A stretch of DNA of 18,398 nucleotides from JAHEDH01 sp965364515 (lineage in GTDB: Bacteria > Actinomycetota > Acidimicrobiia > Spongiisociales > ZC4RG35): contig CBDTXZ010000051.1 in the NCBI GenBank assembly GCA_965364515.1, positions 1 through 18,398 of the forward strand, given 5' to 3'. Positions 7,611-13,518 of the stretch are shown one piece after another. The position numbers and the translations under genes were made by a program. Each line of letters begins with the position of its first letter. The first letter of the stretch is position 1. The notes beneath the pieces were generated by a model. The model saw only the letters and a program-made list of their open reading frames with translations, did not search any database and was not told the DNA's origin.

Positions 7611-8345
7611 TCAGGCGCCGGCCGTCTGCTCGAAGAGGAACTCGACGTACTCGAGGTTCGGTCCTGCCGACAGCTCTGCGAACACGATGAGTCTCTCCCG
7701 AGCCGACAGCTTCGGGTGACACGTCGTGAGCGTCAGCCAAGCCCCTTCTCTCGGCTCCGTGACCCAGACGTCGGTTGGAGTGACGATGATCGTCTCGCGC
7801 ACCGTGTAGGTGTGGGTGCCGATCACCGTGTCCACCTCGATCTCGTCTCCCGGCTCGAGCAGGTCGAGGTCGTAGAACGGAGCACCGTACGTCGTCCGGT
7901 GCCCGGAGATCACGGCGTTTCCGGGTTGGCCGGGCAACGGAGTCCACGGCATGTGGCCGGGACCGTTCCGCAAGGTCGGGGCGGTGACTCCCTCGAACAC
8001 CACGGCCTCGAGGCCGATCTGAGGGATCCGGATTTCGCCGACCGGAATCCCTTCTTCATCGATGTCTTCTGGCTGAAAGGAGATCGGTTCGATCCGATCG
8101 CCCACCACCGGGGAGTCGTCGGACTCCTCATCGATTGGAGCATCCTCGGGGATCTCGTCAACGACCACGGGCGCGGTGAGCGTCTCGCGACGCAGGTCCA
8201 ACTCCTCGCTCAGGTCCGCCCTCGCCTCCGCCTGAACCGAGTTGTTGATCAGATCGGTGACGAAGAGCTGGTAGCCGACGAGTCCGAGCGTCATGCTCCC
8301 GGACCACACCATGGTCCACCCGATGATTCGAACAAGCCTCCGCAT
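7611..8345 (-). CDS. Class E-like sortase
   Basis: Membrane-anchored transpeptidase that attaches or polymerises secreted proteins at the cell wall, 244 aa. An N-terminal membrane helix spans about residues 6-29. An acidic linker (about 60-100) precedes the sortase barrel. Catalytic residues are His149 (VISGHRTTYGAPF), Cys209 (TLTTCHPKLSARERLIV) and Arg at 216/218; the TCHP plus SARxRL pattern is characteristic of actinobacterial class E and related sortases. No sortase substrate with a C-terminal sorting signal is recognisable in the window, so it is unlinked here. It probably has its own promoter in the 47-bp gap after the crotonase gene (TAGCCT, 8358-8353, 7 nt before the ATG). Confidence 0.9.
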   Translation of the reverse strand: MRRLVRIIGWTMVWSGSMTLGLVGYQLFVTDLINNSVQAEARADLSEELDLRRETLTAPVVVDEIPEDAPIDEESDDSPVVGDRIEPISFQPEDIDEEGIPVGEIRIPQIGLEAVVFEGVTAPTLRNGPGHMPWTPLPGQPGNAVISGHRTTYGAPFYDLDLLEPGDEIEVDTVIGTHTYTVRETIIVTPTDVWVTEPREGAWLTLTTCHPKLSARERLIVFAELSAGPNLEYVEFLFEQTAGA

Positions 8346-8352
8346 CTCGAAA

Positions 8353-8358
8353 AGGCTA
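8353..8358 (-). promoter_or_regulatory. -10-like box of the sortase gene (leaderless type)
   Basis: TAGCCT on the minus strand ends exactly 7 nt before the ATG at 8345, with no Shine-Dalgarno between. This predicts an independent, leaderless sortase transcript rather than read-through from the crotonase gene. Confidence 0.35.
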
Positions 8359-8392
8359 CGGCAGACGGGAGCTTCTGCAACCGATCATGCGA

Positions 8393-9160
8393 TCACGAGT
8401 CGGTCCATTCGGGACGCCGCTTCTCCAGGAACGCCGTGATTCCTTCGACGGCGTCGTTGGTGGAGGCGACCGCCGTGAGCCCACCTTGGAGCCGGTCGAG
8501 TGCGGTGTCGATGTCGCTTCGAGCAATGGCGAAGAACGCGTCCCGCCCCATCGTCATCGCCGCCTGCGACTTCGCGGCCAGTACCTCGGCCGTTTCGGCG
8601 ACGACCCGATCGAGGTCCCCCCTGGCGACCACCCTCGACACCGCCCCTAGTGCGTGCGCCTCGGCGGCAGTGATGATCCGGCCGGTCATCATGAGCTCGA
8701 GAGCCGCCTTCTCTGGCATGCAACGGGTGAGCGCAGCCGTGATCATCATCGGCCACAGCCCCACATCGATCTCGGGGACGCCGAGCTTGGCGTCGTCGAC
8801 ACAGATCGTGATGTCGCAGGCCACGGCGAGACCGAACCCGCCTGCCAGAGCGTGACCGTTCACCCGAGCGATCGTCGGCTTCCCGCCGCGCCACATCGTC
8901 CTGAACAGATCGGCGAGGACACCCCTGTGGCGATGGAGCCCGACCGGGTCGTCGACGAAGCCGCCGGAGAGATCTCCGCCGGCCGAGAAGGCCTTGTCGC
9001 CCGCCCCGGTGAATACCAACACCCGGACATCCGGATCCGAGACGGCGTCGGCGGCGTGACCTGCGAGCTCGGCCATGGTCTCGGTGGACATGGGATTCCG
9101 GCGTTCGGGCTGGTTGATCGTGAGCGTTGCGACCCCGGCCTCGATCTCGTACTCCACCAT
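8393..9160 (-). CDS. Enoyl-CoA hydratase/isomerase (crotonase) family protein
   Basis: Acyl-CoA-processing crotonase-fold enzyme, 255 aa from the ATG at 9160, chosen because GGAGG lies 7 nt upstream. The frame stays open upstream without supporting homology. Oxyanion-hole segments are AFSAGGDLSGG (about 58-67) and NGHALAGGFGLAVACD (101-116). Glu130 in GVPEIDVGL matches the second hydratase glutamate. The first (Glu144 of rat mitochondrial hydratase) corresponds to Gly110, so simple syn-hydration is doubtful; isomerase, hydrolase or another crotonase reaction is possible. It lies upstream of the sortase on the same strand with no evident functional link, and no other fatty-acid genes are nearby. 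Confidence 0.88.
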   Translation of the reverse strand: MVEYEIEAGVATLTINQPERRNPMSTETMAELAGHAADAVSDPDVRVLVFTGAGDKAFSAGGDLSGGFVDDPVGLHRHRGVLADLFRTMWRGGKPTIARVNGHALAGGFGLAVACDITICVDDAKLGVPEIDVGLWPMMITAALTRCMPEKAALELMMTGRIITAAEAHALGAVSRVVARGDLDRVVAETAEVLAAKSQAAMTMGRDAFFAIARSDIDTALDRLQGGLTAVASTNDAVEGITAFLEKRRPEWTDS

Positions 9161-9181
9161 CCGATTGCCTCCACTCTCGAT

Positions 9182-9224
9182 CTGCAGCGACCGAAGTTGG
9201 TCTGCAGTGGGCATGTGATACCGT
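9182..9224. promoter_or_regulatory. Divergent intergenic region with interrupted inverted repeat and leaderless -10
   Basis: The 70-bp gap between the crotonase and DUF5317 starts holds CTGCA-GC-GACC (9182-9192) facing GGTC-TGCAG (9199-9207), an interrupted inverted repeat that could be an operator. TACCGT (9219-9224), preceded by TGA (9216-9218, extended -10 type), ends 6 nt before the ATG at 9231, again a leaderless pattern. Confidence 0.35.
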
Positions 9225-9230
9225 TGACCA

Positions 9231-9818
9231 ATGCTATGGCTCAGCCTCGTACTTTTCGTGGCCATGGCCGTTGCGGTTGTTCGCGGGGGACGCTTGAGCA
9301 ATCTCGGGGATATCCGGCTGCGTGTCTGGCTACTCCTTCCGATCGCGTTCGGGATGCAGGCGGCGACCGCCTGGCTGCCCGATCGTGGATGGGCCGAGAC
9401 CCTCGGCTTCTGGCTCATCCTCTTCAGCTTCGTGTTGTTGCTGCTGGTCATCGTCGCCAACAAGGACCGCAAGGGCATGTGGCTCGCCGCAATCGGAGTG
9501 GCGATGAACTTTCTCGTGATCGCGCTCAACGGCGGGATGCCGGTGTTGGAAGGCGCCGTCGTCGTCGCCTCGGGTTTCGAGAGCGGGCTGAACGTCATCG
9601 GCGGCATGAAGCACGTTCCACTCGACCAGAGCACGCGGTTGGCGTTCCTGTCGGATGTGATCCCACTCCGCCTCGCCGGCCAGGGCCAGGTGCTCTCGCT
9701 CGGAGACGTCTTCCTCGCAGTGGGGATCGGGCGGTTCCTCGAAGCCGAACTGCGTCGGCCCGTCCGCTGGTTCAAGCATGGAGTGAAGCTGAGCGGCGGT
9801 TCGGCTACGCGGGTGTGA
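9231..9818 (+). CDS. DUF5317-family integral membrane protein
   Basis: 195-aa membrane protein of unknown function. Hydrophobic segments lie at about residues 1-17, 33-50, 57-76 and 83-101, with a further hydrophobic stretch around 153-167. GGRLSNLGDIRLR, AMNFLVIALNGGMPV, RLAFLSDVIPLR and LSLGDVFLAVGI are the conserved-looking blocks I associate with DUF5317. No catalytic motif is visible. The ATG at 9231 follows a TACCGT box by 6 nt and has no Shine-Dalgarno. Its last 14 bases overlap the 3' end of the converging HD-domain gene. The DUF assignment is from memory of the motif pattern; function unknown. Confidence 0.75.
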   Translation: MLWLSLVLFVAMAVAVVRGGRLSNLGDIRLRVWLLLPIAFGMQAATAWLPDRGWAETLGFWLILFSFVLLLLVIVANKDRKGMWLAAIGVAMNFLVIALNGGMPVLEGAVVVASGFESGLNVIGGMKHVPLDQSTRLAFLSDVIPLRLAGQGQVLSLGDVFLAVGIGRFLEAELRRPVRWFKHGVKLSGGSATRV

Positions 9819-11112
9819 CCGTGGTGGGCTGGTTGAGCATCCCGCGCCGTTCCAGCACACCGCGGAGCTCGCGAACCACATCCGGATCGAAGTCGTAGAC
9901 CGTTCCGCGGTGGATCCGCTCGAGCGCCTCCAGCGGCGAGAAGCCCATTTCGTGCACGGACTCGTCATAGGCGCTGCACACCTTGATGATTCGTGAGGCG
10001 AGCGGCAGGTCGGGGTTGGAGACCTCTCCGGGGCTCCGGAACGGCTCATGCTGACGCCGGACGATCGTTGCCACGTCCTCGAGGTACTTGGTCTCGCCCA
10101 CGATCTCCGCTCCCCAACCGGCCAGGTCCACATCGGTGAAACCCTGTCGCAGAATGCTCGGCTCGTTCAGCGTGATCCTGCCGATGTCGTGCAGGAACGC
10201 GGCATAGCTGATTCGTTCGTGCTCCCTGGGTGAGACCCCGATGCGTTCGGCGATGGCCGTCGCAAGGTCGTTGGTCCGGTCTGCATGACCGAGCTGGGTG
10301 TGACCGCCGACCTCGGGAATCTGTGCGAGGGCCACCAGTGTCTGTTCATAGGTTCGCTTCGTCTGTGACAGCCGCCGGAACGCTCCTGCCGTGAACGCAT
10401 ATGGCAGAACGGCGACGGCGAGCGCCCACTCCCCGATCGCCTCGTAGGCCAAACCGAAGAGCGCACCGGTGGCGATCAGCGAAACGAACACCGCCGCATC
10501 GGACGCGCTGGAGGCGAGACCGTGACGGATGCGTCCACCGAACACCCGGCCGGTGAAGACGAGGTCGGCGATCGCCTCGGTCAGAAACGCACAGATCGCG
10601 GCGACCGAGAGCAGTACCAGACGGCGCCACTCGCTCCCAGCGAACAGGTCACTGGAAGCGATGACGTCGAAGATCCCCAGGTAGGCACCGAAGACCAACA
10701 GCCTCCGGACCAGATTCCCAGCGACTTCACGCTGATCGGTGCCACGAGACGTGCGATAGACCGCGACGGCGGCGACCCCGGCCAGCATCGCCGAGAGCGA
10801 GGCCTGCAGGGTGAACACCGGTTCGACACCGGCGACGGTTTCGCCGGGGATGATCCGGGTCGAGATCAGCGGGAGCGCAGCGACCACGATGTAGGAAGAC
10901 GTCAGCCGGTTACCGCTCGCCGTCGGGACCTCGAAGATCCCGCTGACGGCGATCGCTGCGGCAGCACCGATGATCCACCATCCGTCTTCACCGATCGCTC
11001 CACCGACTTCACGCTGGAACAGCACGGCCGAGCCGAGCGCAGAGCCGATGGTCAGGACGGTGGTGACCAACCAGACCCATCGGGCGGCGTGACCCTTCAA
11101 ACGGTCACGCAT
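9805..11112 (-). CDS. Membrane HD-domain phosphohydrolase, degenerate HD-GYP (second of tandem pair)
   Basis: 435 aa. The first about 245 residues are multi-spanning hydrophobic sequence with no recognised sensor family. The cytoplasmic C-terminus is an HD domain: His276 (GHADRT), His308-Asp309 (AAFLHDIGRI). The GYP loop of c-di-GMP phosphodiesterases is absent; the HHE motif is QHEP (354-357), and the later metal-binding Asp is replaced in KVCSAYDES (Ser380). Activity may be lost or altered. The start ATG (11112) overlaps the upstream gene's TGA by 8 nt (ATGCGTGA), indicating translational coupling; a longer frame upstream is only the overlapping gene's shadow. It is likely a diverged paralogue of the upstream gene, acting with it in one complex or pathway. 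A cyclic-dinucleotide or nucleotide substrate is a guess. Confidence 0.85.
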   Translation of the reverse strand: MRDRLKGHAARWVWLVTTVLTIGSALGSAVLFQREVGGAIGEDGWWIIGAAAAIAVSGIFEVPTASGNRLTSSYIVVAALPLISTRIIPGETVAGVEPVFTLQASLSAMLAGVAAVAVYRTSRGTDQREVAGNLVRRLLVFGAYLGIFDVIASSDLFAGSEWRRLVLLSVAAICAFLTEAIADLVFTGRVFGGRIRHGLASSASDAAVFVSLIATGALFGLAYEAIGEWALAVAVLPYAFTAGAFRRLSQTKRTYEQTLVALAQIPEVGGHTQLGHADRTNDLATAIAERIGVSPREHERISYAAFLHDIGRITLNEPSILRQGFTDVDLAGWGAEIVGETKYLEDVATIVRRQHEPFRSPGEVSNPDLPLASRIIKVCSAYDESVHEMGFSPLEALERIHRGTVYDFDPDVVRELRGVLERRGMLNQPTTVTPA

Positions 11113-12439
11113 TCGCCGCCTCCTCGCTCTCGAGGGCGATCTCGGGAGGTCCGTAGGAGCGCCCGACGCCGGCGAGGCCTCTCTCGAGTGCATCGATCAC
11201 GTCGTTGTCGTACAGCGGTGTCTCGTCGTCACGCAGTGTTTCGAATGCCCTGCGCTGCGAGAACGCCATCCGGTAGCCGCGGGTGCTCGTCATGGCGTCG
11301 AACGCGTCGGCAACCGCCAGGACCTTCTGCTCGAGCGTCGGACGGGTCGTGTGCGAGTGGCCGCTCTGTCCGAAGTCCTCGTGGGGCAGCCTCGGATGCG
11401 AACCGGAACAGATCTGGACCATCGGGTTGAGGAAGTCGACGTCCGAGAGGAGATCGTCGACCTTGTGGCTGGCCGTGCGTAACGCCCGATACTCCGAGTC
11501 GGTGAGTCTTCCCTGCTTCTCCATGATCTCGACCGGAACCGCCAACTTGCCCATGTCGTGGATGATGGCCGCCCACCGCATGCGCTCCATCTGGGTCCCG
11601 GTGAATGCGAGTTGCTCGCCGATCAGCCGACAGAAGTAGGCGACCCGTTCGGTGTGACCTCGCGTGTACAGATCCCGAGCTTCGAGCGCCAGGATGAATC
11701 CCTTCAGCGTGGACTCGTGCGCCTCCCGGAGTTTCGAATACGACAGGAACACGAGATGACCCACGACATAGACGATGAGCACGAGCGGGATCGTCGCGGC
11801 GTTCGAGTCCCACAAGACGACGCCCAGCAGACCTCCGAGCGCTCCCATGAGCACCTGGGACAGGAACAGGATCCCGAGTCTCGACCACGGAATGATCTGA
11901 CGGGTCCCGTATACGAGGCGAGCGCCGATCTGAACGAGCACGTTGTTGATCGCGGTGTAGACCAGAGCGGCGGATCCGGTGGCAACCATCACATCGGTGA
12001 GGTTGGGGCGGCTCCCACCGGCCAACTCGTCGATGAGGAAGGCCAAGACAGTGCCGGCGGCGAAGGCGCTCAGGATCAGCTGCCCGAAGTTGAACGCCGG
12101 AACGAACACGCGCCTCCTGGCGATGTCGCTCCGGGTCAGAGGCCCGGCGGCAGCCAGCAGAGACATCGCCAGCACCGGCGAGGCGTCCGGCTCGAGCGCG
12201 AAATAGACCCCGGCGGTGAGGACCACCATCATCGACGACGAGACGTACTGGCGGTCGTTGACCTCGACGGATTGAAACGACAGGAGGAAGAAGGCGACGG
12301 TGAAGATCGACCAGAGCGGCCAGTCGAACGAGTCACCTGGCGGCCATGCGAATGCGAGTGCCACAAAACCGGCCATCACATAGATGGCTCCGATCAAAAA
12401 CCGCTTTCGCTTCTCTGGTCTCATGGCCTCACTCGCCAT
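11105..12439 (-). CDS. Membrane HD-domain phosphohydrolase, HD-GYP-like lacking GYP (first of tandem pair)
   Basis: 444 aa. Residues 1-235 hold several membrane segments (e.g. 14-32, 42-57, 70-83, 118-136, 187-208, 217-233). The HD domain follows from about 245: ARDLYTRGHTERV with His262, AAIIHDMGKLAVP with His294-Asp295, and VADAFDAMTSTRGYR with Asp378. These match HD-GYP proteins, but between them the HHExxDGxGYP signature is replaced by SHPRLPHEDFGQ, so c-di-GMP hydrolysis cannot be assumed. It is better preserved than its downstream partner. The ATG at 12439 has no clear ribosome site; an in-frame ATG at 12424 is an alternative. It is preceded by a short ORF and a structured leader with its own promoter, and co-transcribed with the next gene. 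Confidence 0.87.
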   Translation of the reverse strand: MASEAMRPEKRKRFLIGAIYVMAGFVALAFAWPPGDSFDWPLWSIFTVAFFLLSFQSVEVNDRQYVSSSMMVVLTAGVYFALEPDASPVLAMSLLAAAGPLTRSDIARRRVFVPAFNFGQLILSAFAAGTVLAFLIDELAGGSRPNLTDVMVATGSAALVYTAINNVLVQIGARLVYGTRQIIPWSRLGILFLSQVLMGALGGLLGVVLWDSNAATIPLVLIVYVVGHLVFLSYSKLREAHESTLKGFILALEARDLYTRGHTERVAYFCRLIGEQLAFTGTQMERMRWAAIIHDMGKLAVPVEIMEKQGRLTDSEYRALRTASHKVDDLLSDVDFLNPMVQICSGSHPRLPHEDFGQSGHSHTTRPTLEQKVLAVADAFDAMTSTRGYRMAFSQRRAFETLRDDETPLYDNDVIDALERGLAGVGRSYGPPEIALESEEAANA

Positions 12440-12465
12440 CGATGAAGGGAAGTCCCGGCGACCGA

Positions 12466-12555
12466 TCAGCCGAGCTTGACGCTGGCGGAGCCCGCCACGA
12501 TCATCGTTGCGAGGCCGCCTGCCGCCTGTAGAACTCGTGCGAGTCTGGTCTTCAT
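12466..12555 (-). CDS. Putative 29-aa hydrophobic small protein or leader peptide
   Basis: An ATG at 12555 opens a 29-codon frame ending at TGA (12468-12466). It is preceded by an unusually strong Shine-Dalgarno, AGAGGTGG, 7 nt upstream. The peptide has a basic start (MKTRLARVLQ), a short apolar middle (GLATMIVAG) and ends SASVKLG. It ends 26 nt before the start of the HD-domain gene, which itself has no obvious ribosome site. It could be a translational-coupling or leader peptide, or a small membrane protein. No homologue is known to me. Evidence is the start context and position only. Confidence 0.5.
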   Translation of the reverse strand: MKTRLARVLQAAGGLATMIVAGSASVKLG

Positions 12556-12801
12556 ACGACTACCACCTCTTTGAGGGTGTGTTCGCCATTCGCTTTCGAA
12601 CGACGTCACGTTCCGCTCCGCTTAGGGGTTTGTAATCACACGATGAATCGGTGACCGACCGCCGGGTTTCCCGTTACTCCGACGCTCTCGCGCCGGAATC
12701 CTCACATGTCAATGCGAGGCCCCTCACAGGTCCGCCCACCTCCAACCGGACGTGCCAGCGTGTCCGGTTTCCCGCCAGCCTCCCTGTGGGTGAGGCCAAC
12801 G
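12556..12801 (-). promoter_or_regulatory. Candidate structured 5' leader RNA of the HD-domain operon
   Basis: About 245 nt between the predicted start site and the small ORF. Read as minus-strand RNA: AACCGGAC/GUCCGGUU (12769-12762 with 12751-12744, 10-nt loop) lies inside an outer CCUCAC/GUGAGG helix (12795-12790 with 12727-12722). Next comes CCUCGCA/UGUGAGG (12719-12713 with 12706-12700, 6-nt loop), then CCGGCGC-GAGA-GCGUCGG (12696-12679) with a GNRA-type loop. The last two helices each contain a G.U pair that would be an A.C mismatch on the other strand, favouring a minus-strand RNA. Two UGUGAGG copies compete for one CCUCAC, so alternative folds are possible. CGGGAAACC occurs twice (12774-12766, 12673-12665). 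I could not match it to a known riboswitch class. Confidence 0.45.
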
Positions 12802-12807
12802 GGGTCG

Positions 12808-12836
12808 AATGTAGACCGTACGACAGGAGGATTCAA
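12808..12836 (-). promoter_or_regulatory. Sigma-70-like promoter of the leader / HD-domain operon
   Basis: On the minus strand TTGAAT (12836-12831) and TACATT (12813-12808) are separated by exactly 17 bp, the best -35/-10 pair in the window. The predicted start near 12801 lies at the 5' edge of the foldable leader. Confidence 0.6.
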
Positions 12837-12844
12837 CCCTGATC

Positions 12845-12877
12845 GCGAAGTTTCGGCGCATACCACTTCGCTACCCT
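12845..12877 (+). promoter_or_regulatory. Leaderless -10 and upstream inverted repeat of the 12885 gene
   Basis: TACCCT (12872-12877) ends 7 nt before the ATG at 12885, with no Shine-Dalgarno. Immediately upstream GCGAAGT (12845-12851) is inverted as ACTTCGC (12865-12871) around 13 nt, covering the -35 region, a plausible operator position. Both are inferred. Confidence 0.35.
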
Positions 12878-12884
12878 CCGCGCG

Positions 12885-13508
12885 ATGGACATCCGAGCGT
12901 TCGAGGACATCATCAAGAGCCTGCCTGGAATCGAGACCGTCCGGGTGATCACCGACGGTGGCGAACCGAGTGAGGTTCACGTGCTCGCCCAGCCGGGCAA
13001 ACCCGCCAAGCAGCTCGTCCGTGACATCCAGTCGGTTGCCCAGGCGCAGTTCCACACGGCGATCGACCGGCGAATCATCTCCGTCGTTCAGATCGAGGGC
13101 GCCGACCTCCTGACCGGGAACCGTCCGATCGTCAAAGACGTATCCGAGTCGGTGAGTGGTTCGCGGATCACCATCGAGGTCGAGCTGTCGTGGCACGACG
13201 AGAAGATCGTCGGGACGGCCACCGGGCCGGCAGCCCGCTCCACGAAGCTTCGCATGGTGGCAGAGGCGACGTTGAACGCCCTCGAGCAGGCGCTCGACGA
13301 GGATGTGGCGTTCGGGGTCAGCGCAGTCGACATCACCAACGTCGGTTCGCATCTCGTGGCGATCGCGGTCATCGTCTTCGTGATCGGCGGATCCGAGCGA
13401 GTGCTGACGGGCTCGGCGATCGGCGGCGGCGATCCGTCGCAGGCGATGGTGCGAGCAGTACTCGACGCTCTGAACCGCCACGTGCCTTCACTCCGTCGCA
13501 CGACATGA
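12885..13508 (+). CDS. Conserved-looking protein of unknown function with internal repeat
   Basis: 207 aa, probably cytosolic. The N-terminus (1-75) has a segment LVRDIQSVAQAQFHTAIDRRIISVVQIEG. The C-terminal part appears to contain two related units: EKIVGTATG...RMVAEATLNAL (about 105-130) and ERVLTGSAIGGG...AMVRAVLDAL (about 168-198), each a beta-rich stretch followed by a helix; between them is a very hydrophobic strand (SHLVAIAVIVFVIGG). The pattern vaguely recalls the C-terminal regulatory domain of 2-isopropylmalate synthase, but I would not name it on that basis. The start follows a TACCCT box by 7 nt. It heads a tightly packed run leading to the GGT-like gene 10 bp downstream. No catalytic residues are evident. 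Confidence 0.75.
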   Translation: MDIRAFEDIIKSLPGIETVRVITDGGEPSEVHVLAQPGKPAKQLVRDIQSVAQAQFHTAIDRRIISVVQIEGADLLTGNRPIVKDVSESVSGSRITIEVELSWHDEKIVGTATGPAARSTKLRMVAEATLNALEQALDEDVAFGVSAVDITNVGSHLVAIAVIVFVIGGSERVLTGSAIGGGDPSQAMVRAVLDALNRHVPSLRRTT

Positions 13509-13518
13509 TCCGTCCGTC

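Noticed and set aside
8654..9898. 414-codon plus-strand frame opposite the crotonase gene and across DUF5317
   Set aside because: Overlaps two real genes in other frames; composition is that of a high-GC shadow.
11105..12439. Confident c-di-GMP phosphodiesterase (HD-GYP) annotation
   Set aside because: The GYP motif and HHE context are absent, so only an HD-domain phosphohydrolase call is supported.
12556..12801. c-di-GMP-I, ydaO, cobalamin, TPP or SAM riboswitch in the HD-operon leader
   Set aside because: Their conserved core strings were not found by eye; kept only as an unclassified structured leader.
12825..12880. tRNA-like fold on the minus strand (GGAGG...CCTCC with an inner stem and a TTGAATC loop)
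   Set aside because: No proper D-arm, anticodon arm or T-loop (TTC missing) and the acceptor ends do not match; explained by promoter elements and the operator-like repeat.
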